A stretch of DNA of 64,000 nucleotides from Bog-473 sp963788125 (GCA_963788125.1 CAWBFN010000001.1:496001-560000), one strand, 5' to 3'. Positions 16,804 to 25,382 are shown, counted from the stretch's first letter. Notes: generated from the sequence alone by a model not told the origin. Translations and numbers: made by a program.

Positions 16804-17490
16804 CTAGCTGGCCCACAGCGTCGCGACCGTGCGGTCGTAGCGCGGCTCCCACACATAGCGGCACAGCACCCTTACCGGAGGCGGGGGCATGCGGAGTACG
16901 GCATTGCGCTCAACTGCATCGGCCCCGTCGAAGATCCACGGGAAAAAGCGGGCCGAGCCGCGGATGCCGACTGCCTTGGCGGTCGCCTTGCCGAAGGATT
17001 CGAACTCTTCAACGCTGAGCGCCTGGTCGATGACCGGAAAACAGCGCACTTCCTCGTCATTTAGGTGTGATTCCAATTGACTCGCCAGAGAATCGAGCTC
17101 GTCCCCCAGCTCCGCACCGGCGTGCTCATCGGGCTTCGTGGCGAAGGACGAAAAGCCGACGCCGATGGCCTCGCACTGGGGCACAAGAGTTACGTGTTGG
17201 GCCTCCATCTCGGAGAGCACAGCCAGCTCATCGTTTCTGCCGGAAAGCTTGGGCCGGACCAGCGGCCAGAGGGAGGCATCTTCGACCTCGTGGTGGTGAT
17301 GGAGCTGGTCGTTGACGAACTCCCAGTGCGCACTGAGCCGGCGCGCCCTTTGCTGGTCGACCCTCGGGCCACGAACGGCGGAGCTCAATCGAGCCAGGTC
17401 GCGCCGGAACGCCTCGTGAATCAAATAGACGATGGTGAAGCGGCCGCGCGGTGGCCCACCATCTGGACCTCGTTGCTCCCCACTGTCCAT
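16804..17490 (-). CDS. Hemerythrin (HHE) domain-containing protein
   Basis: 228-residue protein with a four-helix hemerythrin-like HHE domain that would bind a di-iron centre. Candidate ligands are the His in YLIHEAFRRDL (residue about 25), the histidine cluster in NDQLHHHHEVEDASLW (about 60-75), QHVTLVPQ (about 103), and LESHLNDEEVRCFPVI (about 140). The C-terminal 65 residues (ATAKAVGIRGSARFFPWIF onwards) form an extra helical extension. Proposed roles for the family include oxygen, NO or iron sensing. The plus-strand HTH gene starts 130 bases away and diverges from it. Confidence 0.85.
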   Translation of the reverse strand: MDSGEQRGPDGGPPRGRFTIVYLIHEAFRRDLARLSSAVRGPRVDQQRARRLSAHWEFVNDQLHHHHEVEDASLWPLVRPKLSGRNDELAVLSEMEAQHVTLVPQCEAIGVGFSSFATKPDEHAGAELGDELDSLASQLESHLNDEEVRCFPVIDQALSVEEFESFGKATAKAVGIRGSARFFPWIFDGADAVERNAVLRMPPPPVRVLCRYVWEPRYDRTVATLWAS

Positions 17491-17601
17491 GACGACCTCT
17501 CTTTCTCGTGGCCTTTCTGTCGGGCAGCGTAGGACGCGTTGGGGGTGGCTCCCAAGCTGTGGGGCTCAGACAATTCGACCATGCCACTGCGAACACGATC
17601 C

Positions 17602-17618
17602 TGTCAGGTAAACTGACA
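17602..17618. promoter_or_regulatory. Palindromic operator in front of HTH gene
   Basis: Perfect inverted repeat TGTCAG-GTAAA-CTGACA ending two bases before the ATG at 17621. Its position over the start region suggests autoregulation of the small HTH protein, or a leaderless transcript with an operator overlapping the promoter. Confidence 0.5.
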
Positions 17619-17620
17619 AT

Positions 17621-17935
17621 ATGACTTCAATTGAAGACTTGCTCCACCGAGTGGGAGGCAGCGATCCCCTTAGGGCCCTCAGTTCAATTGCCTTGCTGCG
17701 GGTGTACCTCGAGGATCGGGAATCCGACGTCGTCCGCAAGGCTCGTGCTGAGAGCAGGTCCTGGGCCCAGATCGCTGAGGCACTGGGCCGGAGCAAGCAG
17801 TCCGTCTGGGAGAAGTACCGGGATCCGCATGACCGTTCACGCCGCGCCTCGATTGGCCGGTCTGACCCGGCCCACGTGGCATCGCTTGTGGGCCGTACCG
17901 CCGGTCCGGCCTTGTCAGGTACCGAGCCGGAGTGA
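17621..17935 (+). CDS. Small helix-turn-helix DNA-binding protein
   Basis: 104-residue protein. Residues 15-62 hold a helix-turn-helix of the type seen in many actinobacterial small regulators (ARAESRSWAQIAEALGRSKQ, then SVWEKYRDP). The Leu-rich N-terminal part (LRALSSIALLRVYLEDRESD) likely dimerises. The C-terminal 40 residues are basic and flexible. A perfect 6-bp inverted repeat sits directly before the start codon, consistent with self-repression (inference). No ligand-binding domain is present. Target genes are unknown, though the divergent hemerythrin gene is one candidate. Confidence 0.78.
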   Translation: MTSIEDLLHRVGGSDPLRALSSIALLRVYLEDRESDVVRKARAESRSWAQIAEALGRSKQSVWEKYRDPHDRSRRASIGRSDPAHVASLVGRTAGPALSGTEPE

Positions 17936-18030
17936 CTCCACAGCCTCTGCCGGCCCTGACATGGGTGTGGCGAGGTAGCCGGCTGTGGTATTCGCGTCGA
18001 ATGTCGAGTGGTGGTGGCGGGGTCGGCTTC

Positions 18031-18174
18031 TTAGACCCGGCTACGACCCCGATGTCGCACAACCAGGTACACGATGGCCAGCACGATGATGAACAGCAAT
18101 ACCGGGTGCACCGTGATGCCCAACACGACAGCCAGGATCGTGATCAGCAGGGCGACAACTATGTCGAAAACCAT
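18031..18174 (-). CDS. Short 47-residue single-pass/hairpin membrane protein
   Basis: A short gene that is easily missed. From ATG 18174 the minus strand reads VFDIVVALLITILAVVLGIT, then HPVLLFIIVLAIVYLVV, then a basic tail RHRGRSRV and TAA at 18031. Two hydrophobic segments separated by a His-Pro turn suggest a two-helix membrane hairpin with the tail in the cytoplasm. A strong ribosome-binding site (GGAGGT, four bases before ATG) supports it being translated. Its function is unknown; similar tiny proteins are frequent in actinobacteria. Confidence 0.68.
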   Translation of the reverse strand: MVFDIVVALLITILAVVLGITVHPVLLFIIVLAIVYLVVRHRGRSRV

Positions 18175-18264
18175 TGCACCTCCAGAGCGCTGAGGGGCAC
18201 CCTACGCGATAACACTCGGCCATGCCCAGGGCTTAGGATTCCTATTCGACGAAAGGACTGATCG

Positions 18265-18543
18265 ATGCCAGAGTTCGGTGAAACCGCAAGCGAGTTCGTT
18301 CGCAACCTCATTCACTCACTGCAAGAAGAGGCCGATCGGCTGCCGTCGCCTACCGCCATGATGGACTCGCTCAAAGAGTTTGATCCGACCCCCGAACAGC
18401 TGGGAGACTTCGCGGGGAAATGTGTCGAGGTTGCGGCGAAGGCTGCGATGGTCATCGTGCAAGGAGTCCGGGAAGCCAGCAGTACCTTTCATCAACCGCC
18501 GCCGGACTTTGAGGTTCCCGACGATTTGAGGGATCTCGGCTAA
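18265..18543 (+). CDS. Hypothetical 92-residue protein
   Basis: Unrecognised small soluble protein. Its first half is amphipathic helix (ASEFVRNLIHSLQEEADRLP), the middle contains GDFAGKCVEVAAKAAMVIVQG, and the tail is acidic/proline-rich (HQPPPDFEVPDDLRDLG). The ATG has GAAAGGA about eight bases upstream. A 7-bp hairpin follows the stop (18557-18582). It is divergent from the short membrane protein at 18031-18174; whether the two are related in function is unknown. Confidence 0.65.
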   Translation: MPEFGETASEFVRNLIHSLQEEADRLPSPTAMMDSLKEFDPTPEQLGDFAGKCVEVAAKAAMVIVQGVREASSTFHQPPPDFEVPDDLRDLG

Positions 18544-18906
18544 GGCCTAGACGCGACGGAGACCACCCCCTTCGAGTCTCCGGAAAGATGATGTTCGTTT
18601 CGACGGGTCGAGGCCGGGTAGTTGGGATGCATGGACCATTCGCGAAGAACCCACCCCTTCCGAACGGCGATTCCGCGGGAAGCAGTCGACGGGCTGATTC
18701 TCCGGTTCTTGATGTACCTCCTTCAACGCTTCATGGCGAGGAGAGCCCGCGCCACGGTTCCCCCTGAGGGGAGTTCGGCGCCCACGCAACCCGCCTAGCG
18801 GCGTGCGCGTCCGCACCTACCGTAACGGGGGTAGCAGACATGTGTGGTGTACGACGTGCGCGAGCGGATGGACGGAGCACCAACCCCCGTCGCCTACCGT
18901 GACCCC
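18544..18906. other. Mostly non-coding gap
   Basis: 363 bases between two small plus-strand genes. Just after the upstream stop is a hairpin at 18557-18582 (CGGAGAC, 12-base loop, GTCTCCG) without a T-run, a weak candidate terminator. The rest shows no convincing gene, repeat or RNA signature; open frames across it have low-complexity or arginine-rich translations. Confidence 0.45.
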
Positions 18907-19083
18907 ATGACGCTTACGCCAGCACAAAACCTTTGGGAAGCCTTCGAGAACGCTGGGGCGGACAAGCTCCGGACGCTTGCGGAGCATCCGACCGCAGTGG
19001 TCCCAGGGCAGATGGCCGTCATAGCCCAGAGTCTCTTGGTCATCGAACAGTACCTAGTCGAGCAGGCTTCTACGGGGGGTTAG
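18907..19083 (+). CDS. Hypothetical 58-residue protein
   Basis: Short helical protein (TLTPAQNLWEAFENAGADKL, LAEHPTAVVPGQMAVIAQ, then LLVIEQYLVEQAS). The ATG at 18907 is preferred over the in-frame GTG at 18844 because the added residues look non-native. Composition and codon use look like a real gene, but no family is recognised. It ends 57 bases before the stop of the convergent FtsX gene. Confidence 0.45.
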   Translation: MTLTPAQNLWEAFENAGADKLRTLAEHPTAVVPGQMAVIAQSLLVIEQYLVEQASTGG

Positions 19084-19139
19084 TGGCGATGCCACCGCAA
19101 AGTCCCCACTCGCCTTCGTTGAAGCGCTCAGTGGCAGTA

Positions 19140-21614
19140 CTACTCAGCCCGGAGGACCGAGGAAAGGCGAGCACGGGAGGCCACGTGTCCAGGGATCAGC
19201 GCAACAGAGTTTGCGGCTAAAAGCGACACTGGCACCACAAGTGCCAAGAGCGGTGGAACGACCGCGCTCGACGGCAGCCCGAGCTGGTTCGTGACCAACG
19301 TCCACGCCCAGCGACCGGTGACGATTCCGACCGGCACGCCGATCACCAGACCGATGGCGACAACAGTCGTGAGTTGCCACGCCACTACTGCTGAGATCTG
19401 GCGACCTACGAATCCCATGGTTCGCATGACGGCAAGATCGCGGCGGCGCGAGCGGACTGATACGAAGATGCTGTGCCCAATCGTGACCAGGGAGACAAGG
19501 GCTACAAGGGCCACCAGCAATCCTGGGAGGCCGTCAACCCGACGAAGGTTCTCGATGTCGGGAGGGAGAATTGGTTTTAGGACAGTGCCCGGAAACTCAT
19601 GGTTCAGTTCGATGAGTGCGCTCTTGTGGTTCACGCCGTCAGCGAACCGGATCAAGAAGACGTTGACGGGCGCGCCGGCGCCAAGGCTGCGCAGACCGCC
19701 AAGCGTCATGAGCGCTCCGTGTCCCAGTGGGACTTGGTTGTTGACAACGCTCGGCGTAAGGACCATCTGACCGCTGATGTACATGCGGCGATGAGTGTTG
19801 CCATTGGTGACTTCAATCCGGTCGCCTACGCGGAGATCCAACTCCCGGAGTGTTGTGGCACCAAAGGCGACCTCATCTGACGTTCGAGGTGCGTGACCTT
19901 TGGTGAATGGCGGGAGCACTTGACCCTTCACTTGTCTGATCCCGAACAAGCCGTCGGCCTCCTTCGCTTGTCGACCGGTGAAGACGACGTTCGAGGTGGA
20001 AAGGGATACGGCTGTAAAACCTGCGACGTCCGAGTTCCTTGAGAGAAGAGGGATTGCCCGAGCTGACACATCGTCTGAGTGCGGATTGCCGACGCTGACG
20101 TCCCAACTCCACCCCTGGAGGTGCGGCTGCGAGGCGAGGCGATCCAAGTTCGACCCGAAAACCAGCGTCGCGCACACGGCGGCAATGGCCACCACTGCGC
20201 TCATCAACATGGTACGCACCGGAACTGAGCCCCGCCGCGAGTCGAGTGCCATGTGGATCCCAAGAATGGTCGTTGTGGGAAGTCCAGAGCGCCGCAGCCA
20301 GCGGTCACGCGAGCCACTCCGCCGGACGGTATCCGTTGGATAGGAGGCATGGGCCGAGGTCTGGGCGGCCCGCCACGACGCCAGCGTCGCCCACCCGGTG
20401 AGAAGTGCGATGATGCCGATCGATCCCAGGAGAAGCACCAGCCAATCGGCGGAGAATCCTGGGTTGATCTCAGCTTGACGGGCCAACCCGATGGGCATGG
20501 CAGGCGAGCAGAGAACAGCTACTCCAATCGCAAGGAGAGCACCTGCGGCCACGGTGAACAAGGCGCGCAGTCCGCCGGTGATGGCAAGCTGGGTCCGCGT
20601 CATTCCCAGGGCTCGCAGGGCCGGAAAACCTCGCGCGTCGAGGTACGCCTGTCGGGCAATGGCCTGCGCGACCATCGTGAGGGTTAGCAGGGCTGCCAGG
20701 ATGCCGAAGAGCAACAGGGCAAGCGCCTCGAGATGGGTGGCGTGTTGGGCATTGGCGGCGGCGGCTAAATCGTCAGATCCCGGTTGTACCTGGACCCCAT
20801 TTCCGAACTGCCGGTTCAGCGAGCCGAGGAATTCCTTGAGGCCGGCGTTCCCGTGCTTTAGTCGGTAGCTGAGCCCCACTCCGGCAATCGCGACTTTCCC
20901 TTGGTAGTGCTGATAAAACTCCGGGGTGAAGAGCATTTCGTCCTGACCCTCGAAGACGACCCCTGGCGCCGCTGGAGCCACGCTCAGGTCACTTGGAGTC
21001 CTGACGATGCCCACCACTCGAACGGTGACTTTCGGACCCGTCGGACCTTGGTCCGATCCCTGCAGTACCCGCTGAGAACTGGCCGGAGTGAAAGCGCGCA
21101 GCTGTACCGTGCTTCCGACGCGGAGGTGGCCGTCGAGCGCGGCCGAGGGATTCACCACGACGTCGTTTGCCTCGTTCGCCCGAGGAAGCCGGCCGGCTAA
21201 GACGAGAGGCCGGCTGAAGTGAAGGTGGTCGAGCAAGGCGATGGTGCTGATCTCGTAGGAGCGATCGAGACGACCGGTTGGACCGATCGGAGCCAAAAGC
21301 ATGAAAGCGCCCGCCTCAGTTGCCGAAACCTCAGGAAGCCTGGCAATGGCCGTGAAATCTCTCGGCGGAGCCTCAATCTGACCCTGAGCGGGCCGAAAGT
21401 AGGTAACGAATCGACCAACGGCACTGTCGGTTCTTCGAGCTCCCGCCAACGCGGCGAGGGAGATCCCACCGGCTATTGCGATAACGAGGGTCATGACGAT
21501 GGTCGAACGGAACCGGGCCTTCAGGCTCGACCGTGCGCACGCCCAGACTGCTGGCACTTGTGAATTAAAGCCAGGTCCCCCCCGAACTGGCAATGCTAGT
21601 GACACCCGGCCCAC
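19140..21614 (-). CDS. FtsX-like ABC transporter permease (orphan, large)
   Basis: Large integral membrane protein of 824 residues (about 805 if GTG 21557 is the start). It has the MacB/FtsX permease layout: helix 1 TIVMTLVIAIAGGISLAALA, a long extracytoplasmic domain, and three helices near residues 310-430 (LLLFGILAALLTLTMVAQAI). A second half follows with another extracytoplasmic domain and three closing helices (LVALVALVSLVTIGHSIFV). That is the two-unit, roughly eight-to-ten-helix form typical of actinobacterial lipoprotein-export-like permeases. No ATPase gene is adjacent, so the energising partner must lie elsewhere. A second protein of the same type is encoded at 28583-31093. Confidence 0.88.
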   Translation of the reverse strand: MGRVSLALPVRGGPGFNSQVPAVWACARSSLKARFRSTIVMTLVIAIAGGISLAALAGARRTDSAVGRFVTYFRPAQGQIEAPPRDFTAIARLPEVSATEAGAFMLLAPIGPTGRLDRSYEISTIALLDHLHFSRPLVLAGRLPRANEANDVVVNPSAALDGHLRVGSTVQLRAFTPASSQRVLQGSDQGPTGPKVTVRVVGIVRTPSDLSVAPAAPGVVFEGQDEMLFTPEFYQHYQGKVAIAGVGLSYRLKHGNAGLKEFLGSLNRQFGNGVQVQPGSDDLAAAANAQHATHLEALALLLFGILAALLTLTMVAQAIARQAYLDARGFPALRALGMTRTQLAITGGLRALFTVAAGALLAIGVAVLCSPAMPIGLARQAEINPGFSADWLVLLLGSIGIIALLTGWATLASWRAAQTSAHASYPTDTVRRSGSRDRWLRRSGLPTTTILGIHMALDSRRGSVPVRTMLMSAVVAIAAVCATLVFGSNLDRLASQPHLQGWSWDVSVGNPHSDDVSARAIPLLSRNSDVAGFTAVSLSTSNVVFTGRQAKEADGLFGIRQVKGQVLPPFTKGHAPRTSDEVAFGATTLRELDLRVGDRIEVTNGNTHRRMYISGQMVLTPSVVNNQVPLGHGALMTLGGLRSLGAGAPVNVFLIRFADGVNHKSALIELNHEFPGTVLKPILPPDIENLRRVDGLPGLLVALVALVSLVTIGHSIFVSVRSRRRDLAVMRTMGFVGRQISAVVAWQLTTVVAIGLVIGVPVGIVTGRWAWTLVTNQLGLPSSAVVPPLLALVVPVSLLAANSVALIPGHVASRARLSSVLRAE

Positions 21615-21753
21615 TACTCGTACTACCTCTACGGCGCATTTGGCGCGATGTTCAGACGTCTTGGACTGGGGTTCGGGCTATCTCCGAGTATGGAGGTCCA
21701 AGATGACTCGGCGATGCATTTCCTGGTCAGGCCGCGGCAAGCCAAGGTTGGTC

Positions 21754-22560
21754 CTAGGGTAGGTAGCGGTCGTACTCGAAGCCGGCGACCGGATGAAACG
21801 GTGCCGCCAGGAGCGGCTCGATGCCTTCGACCCACCGCTTCTCGAGCACCGGACGGAGGCGCTCGGCTGTGGCGACGGGGTCGTCGTCGAGGAAGCAGTA
21901 CGTGATTCGCAATCCCATGTCCTCGGTCACGGGGGCGTAGGCCATCTCCCCGGCGGTCTGCGAGAACGGCTCGTCACGGACGGTCGAGCCCCACCACGCA
22001 CCGGCGACACCGTCGACCTCGATCAGGTCCGATCGCGGCGCGTCACCTCGCTCGACAAGGAGGTAGGCACCCGTAAGCGGCCACCAGGGCAGCACGTCGG
22101 CTCCGACCTTGACCCGAGGAGCGGCCGCCCTCCCGTCGACGTTGTACAGGCCCATCTCGACCTGCGGGAGTAGATGTTCCTCTTCGGGGCCGCTGCGTCC
22201 GTCCATGTACGGCTTGCGGCCATTGGCGCGCAGGACCTCGGTGAGATTGGCGAAGCCCTGCAGCCCGGAGAGACCGGCGAAGAAGTAGGTCATCACATGG
22301 TCGACAGAGTCGTAGCTCTCCTCGCTCGCCGCTCGGGCTGACCGACACGCCGGAGTCGACACCAACCGGAGCGATTGCTCCAAAGTCGGAAGCCGGTGCT
22401 GCTCGGGCCGGCAGTCGTAGCTGTGCCACTGCAGGTAGTCGGCATCCAGTCCCTGCGGGTGACGGGCCGACATGGATGCGAAGATCGTGGTGATTGTGGA
22501 GCGACCCTCCGCCAGGATCTCGGGGATCTCGTCCGACGGCGTTCCAGCCAGCTCGACCAT
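21754..22560 (-). CDS. Conserved-looking hypothetical protein, 268 residues
   Basis: Soluble protein with no family I can name. It is rich in tryptophan and acidic residues, for example DADYLQWHSYDCRPEQHRLP near residue 40 and GVAGAWWGSTVRDEPFSQ near 178. The pattern of an early hydrophilic helix region and a later YAPVTEDMGLRITYCFLDDD strand region would fit a ferredoxin-like, EthD-type dimeric barrel, but this is only an impression. It begins with GTP-free sequence (no Walker motif) and has no signal peptide. The TetR gene at 22703 lies upstream on the same strand and could share its regulon. Confidence 0.65.
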   Translation of the reverse strand: MVELAGTPSDEIPEILAEGRSTITTIFASMSARHPQGLDADYLQWHSYDCRPEQHRLPTLEQSLRLVSTPACRSARAASEESYDSVDHVMTYFFAGLSGLQGFANLTEVLRANGRKPYMDGRSGPEEEHLLPQVEMGLYNVDGRAAAPRVKVGADVLPWWPLTGAYLLVERGDAPRSDLIEVDGVAGAWWGSTVRDEPFSQTAGEMAYAPVTEDMGLRITYCFLDDDPVATAERLRPVLEKRWVEGIEPLLAAPFHPVAGFEYDRYLP

Positions 22561-22702
22561 CCCAGTTGTCTATCACTCCAAGCCGCGCAGAGCGTCTCTC
22601 TACACCTTTTCCCGACATCCGGCGCTGTGATCTGGACTGGTTGACCCTTTTTAGGCTGCTTTGAGTCTCCCCAGACCACCTCGATATTTCGGTTGCCGTG
22701 GC

Positions 22703-23320
22703 TCAACCATCCCGGGATGCAAGTGGCGCCGGGTCCACCCGGTTCCCCTCGAGCTCCCGGATGTGCCGCTCGATCACTGCGATCATCTCGGCGTGGCCCG
22801 TGTCCAGTTCGAACTCCTGCTCAATGAGGAGGAACCGAGAGATGCCGGCCATCATGAGGATGATGGTCACGGGGGGCCATACCTGGGGGTCGACGCCATA
22901 GCCACCGAGAACCCGCGACAGGACGTCCAGTTGCGTCTGCCGGAATCGTCTCGAGTAGCCGGCGATTTCGGAGCGGATCGCCTTGCGGTGGTTTGCGAGG
23001 GCGATGAACTCCATCGTCATGGCACTGCTTGTCTGGTCATGGGTTGCCTCCCAAAATCCCCACAGCGGTTGCGCCGACAACAGCGCACGAGTGAGTTGCT
23101 CGAAGCTTCGTTCGGCCCCGCGACGAAACAGCTCGATGAAAAGGCCGTCCATCGTTCCGAAGTAGTAGTGCACCATCGCCGGGTTCATGTCGGCCTTCGC
23201 CCCGACGCGACGAGAGCTGACCGCCGCGTAGCCCTCCTCGAGCATCAGCTCCTGCGCCGCGTCGAGGAGCGCAGTGCGGGTTCTGGACTCATCAACCGCA
23301 CTGCGGCGGGGCGTTCTCAC
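22703..23320 (-). CDS. TetR/AcrR-family transcriptional regulator
   Basis: 205-residue regulator. The N-terminal TetR DNA-binding domain covers residues 13-60 (LLDAAQELMLEEGYAAVSSR, then NPAMVHYYFGTMDGLFIELF). The C-terminal ligand domain is helical and unclassified. The gene diverges from the ferredoxin-reductase gene at 23556, and the intergenic region holds a 27-bp imperfect palindrome (23412-23438), so self- and neighbour-repression is likely. The KshB-like neighbour suggests a lipid or steroid-type ligand, which is inference. Confidence 0.9.
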   Translation of the reverse strand: MRTPRRSAVDESRTRTALLDAAQELMLEEGYAAVSSRRVGAKADMNPAMVHYYFGTMDGLFIELFRRGAERSFEQLTRALLSAQPLWGFWEATHDQTSSAMTMEFIALANHRKAIRSEIAGYSRRFRQTQLDVLSRVLGGYGVDPQVWPPVTIILMMAGISRFLLIEQEFELDTGHAEMIAVIERHIRELEGNRVDPAPLASRDG

Positions 23321-23411
23321 GATGTACCTCCGGTCCGGCCGTCACCGACCAGGGCGATCATTCTCGCGCAGCGACGATCGGCGCTTTGTCGCTCTGACCT
23401 TGTATGCTAAA

Positions 23412-23438
23412 CAGTCGATTGCCAAAGTCAAGCGACTG
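23412..23438. promoter_or_regulatory. Candidate TetR operator (27-bp palindrome)
   Basis: CAGTCG, one base, TTG, a seven-base centre, CAA, one base, CGACTG: nine paired bases per arm with a single mismatch position. It lies between the divergent TetR gene (start 23320) and the reductase gene (start 23556), the typical place for a TetR operator. Confidence 0.6.
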
Positions 23439-23555
23439 CTTGATAGATGAACCGAGAAAGGGCAGGACTGTCCTGACAATGCGACCCGCGGGGAAACATC
23501 TGATGTACAGGCAGGAGAGTCCGACTCCATCGGCCTTTGTCCCCGCAGCCTGCCC

Positions 23556-24614
23556 GTGAACGTCGCGCTCATGTCGCCGGTTGACGTCGATCGCCCGCCC
23601 GAACGCGGTTTCCACGCGCTCGCCGTGAAGCGGGTCGTTCGCGAGACCCCGGATGCCGTCTCAATTGTGTTCCACACGCCCGAGTATCTGACCGAGCAGT
23701 TCCGCTACAAGCCGGGCCAGTTCCTCACCCTGCGAGTCGTCGTCAATGGTGAGGAGCATCTGCGCTGCTACTCGATGTCGTCCGCACCGGCAGTCGGCGA
23801 GGACCTGCAGGTCACCGTCAAGCGTGTCCCGGGCGGGATCGTGTCCAACTGGCTCAACGACACGGTACGCGAAGGTGATGGGATAGAAGTCACCGTCCCC
23901 GGCGGTGCCTTCGTGCTCGACCAGACCGAGCGCGATGTCGTAGCCTTTGCCGGCGGGAGCGGCATCACGCCCGTCTTCTCCATCGTGAAGACGGCTTTGG
24001 CCACGTCGACCCGTCGGGTGCGGCTGCTCTATGCAAACCGCGATCGCCAGTCGGTCATCTTCGCCGACGCGCTCGCTCAGCTCGCAACACGTCACGCTGA
24101 CCGCTGTGTCATTGCCCATCACCTCGACGACGAGCAGGGATTTGTCGGCTCACGGGACATCGCTGACTTCCTCGATGCCGTGCGAGACGTGGACTTCTAC
24201 GTGTGCGGCCCGACACCCTTCATGGACACGGTCGAGCAGGCATTGACAATATGCGGGGTACCGTCGGAGCGAATACATGTTGAGCAGTTCGCCGCCGCGC
24301 CGTGGGAGGAGTTAGATGTAGCGCCGGAACTGGTGACTCTGTCGGCCGAAGTCTCCTTCCAGCTCGAAGGTCGCAGAACCTTAGCCCAGCACGATCCGGG
24401 GGCGACGCTCCTCCGGACGGCACGCAGCGCCGGCCTCAAGGCGCCCGCGTCATGTGAGATCGGTGAGTGCGCGACGTGTATGGCGAGGGTTGTCGAGGGG
24501 TCCGCAATCATGCGCCACAACGGCGCCCTGACACCGGAAGAGGTCGCGGAGGGATGGGTGCTCACATGTCAGGCCCTACCTACGAGCTCTTCTCTCACGG
24601 TGGTCTACGAGTAG
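23556..24614 (+). CDS. Ferredoxin--NAD(P)H reductase with C-terminal 2Fe-2S domain (KshB-like)
   Basis: 352-residue electron-transfer protein that would pass electrons from NAD(P)H through FAD and a 2Fe-2S cluster to an oxygenase. Domains in order are an FAD-binding barrel (YKPGQFLTLRV near residue 50, RCYSMSSAP near 71, the RxYSxxS flavin motif), an NAD-binding part (VVAFAGGSGITPVFSIVKTA near 127, FYVCGPTPFMDTVEQAL near 213), and a plant-type ferredoxin domain with CEIGECATCMARV (Cys x4 Cys x2 Cys) plus a later Cys in VLTCQAL. The order and length match the KshB/PaaE class. GTG 23556 is used; ATG 23571 is an alternative. A truncated SDR begins immediately after its stop. Confidence 0.9.
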   Translation: MNVALMSPVDVDRPPERGFHALAVKRVVRETPDAVSIVFHTPEYLTEQFRYKPGQFLTLRVVVNGEEHLRCYSMSSAPAVGEDLQVTVKRVPGGIVSNWLNDTVREGDGIEVTVPGGAFVLDQTERDVVAFAGGSGITPVFSIVKTALATSTRRVRLLYANRDRQSVIFADALAQLATRHADRCVIAHHLDDEQGFVGSRDIADFLDAVRDVDFYVCGPTPFMDTVEQALTICGVPSERIHVEQFAAAPWEELDVAPELVTLSAEVSFQLEGRRTLAQHDPGATLLRTARSAGLKAPASCEIGECATCMARVVEGSAIMRHNGALTPEEVAEGWVLTCQALPTSSSLTVVYE

Positions 24615-24785
24615 ATGGAAGCCATCCGACGCGGTGACGATGTGGCGCCGAAACGGGTGGCAGTGGTGACCGGCGGTGCCTCGGGCATGGGGGAGGCGAT
24701 CTGCCACGCGCTCGCCGCACGCGGCACGCGGGTGGCCGTTATGGACATCGACGACCATGGCGTCCAGAAGTGGCTTTCTTGCTAG
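24615..24785 (+). pseudogene. Truncated short-chain dehydrogenase (N-terminus only)
   Basis: ATG 24615 abuts the stop of the reductase gene. The 56 residues contain a perfect SDR start: RVAVVTGGASGMGEAICHAL (TGxxxGxG cofactor loop) followed by RGTRVAVMDIDDHG (second strand and acidic residue). After GVQK the sequence turns to WLSC and stops at 24783-24785. The remaining 200 or so residues, including the YxxxK active site, are absent, so this is a gene remnant left by a deletion. Together with the reductase it suggests a former oxidation gene cluster. Confidence 0.75.
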
Positions 24786-24825
24786 CTGAGTGCATGTGCA
24801 TACCGCCCCTGCGGCGTCCACCGGG

Positions 24826-25056
24826 TCAGTGAGCCAAACTGGTGGTGGCGTGCCAGCGACGCAACGCGATGCCAGACCAGATCAACTCGACAACCCCGAA
24901 CGGCCACGTCCCAGAGAGAAACCCATAGGCGCTGGACAGGACGCATCCGAGGGCGAAGAGGAAGATGAACTGTCTGCCTCTTCTCTCCATGGCGTACATG
25001 GCCATCATGAATGAAACGGCACAAACCCCGTAGATGGTGATGGCGACGCTGGACAT
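24826..25056 (-). CDS. Small two/three-helix membrane protein
   Basis: 76 residues: helix VAITIYGVCAVSFMMAMYAM, a basic loop ERRGRQ, helix FIFLFALGCVLSSAYGFLSG, and a closing TWPFGVVELIWSGIALRRWH segment. The WPFxxVExxWxGxALRRW motif is one I associate with small conserved membrane proteins of unknown function. There is no partner gene on its strand. It is convergent with the SDR remnant. Confidence 0.65.
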   Translation of the reverse strand: MSSVAITIYGVCAVSFMMAMYAMERRGRQFIFLFALGCVLSSAYGFLSGTWPFGVVELIWSGIALRRWHATTSLAH

Positions 25057-25187
25057 CCACTTATTAAAGCGGACTCAGCGGCGGGCGGATGACGTCCGAT
25101 GTCGGTGACTCATGCGCGGCCTACCCGTATTGCCATATCCAGAACAGGTCGAGAATCATCTCGGCCGCCTACGGCTCACCCGCCCTG

Positions 25188-25382
25188 TCAAGGATCCTGC
25201 TGCCGACCTCTGTAGGGGAAGCTGTGCTCTGGGCACATGTGGACATGGTCGCCGATATACCATCCAGCCATAAGCGCGCTCGTTCTTGCCGCCTGGCGGG
25301 TGTCCTTTGGGGGCGTCACCTGATCGCACGCTGTGATGCCGGTACTGCCGTCGCACGTGTACCAGTAGGATTCATGCCGCAT
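25188..25382 (-). CDS. Small cysteine-containing hypothetical protein
   Basis: 64 residues from ATG 25382. The sequence RHESYWYTCDGSTGITACDQ, then VTPPKDTRQAARTSALMAGW and YIGDHVHMCPEHSFPY, has three cysteines and several histidines spaced like a degenerate zinc knuckle (Cys-x7-Cys, later CPEH). Composition looks like a genuine protein, but there is no strong ribosome-binding site. The 131 bases before and 194 bases after it contain no other supported gene. Confidence 0.4.
   Translation of the reverse strand: MRHESYWYTCDGSTGITACDQVTPPKDTRQAARTSALMAGWYIGDHVHMCPEHSFPYRGRQQDP

Noticed and set aside
18547..18816. Minus-strand 89-codon frame in the 18.5-18.9 kb gap
   Set aside because: Arg/Gly-rich, no ribosome-binding site, no recognisable pattern.
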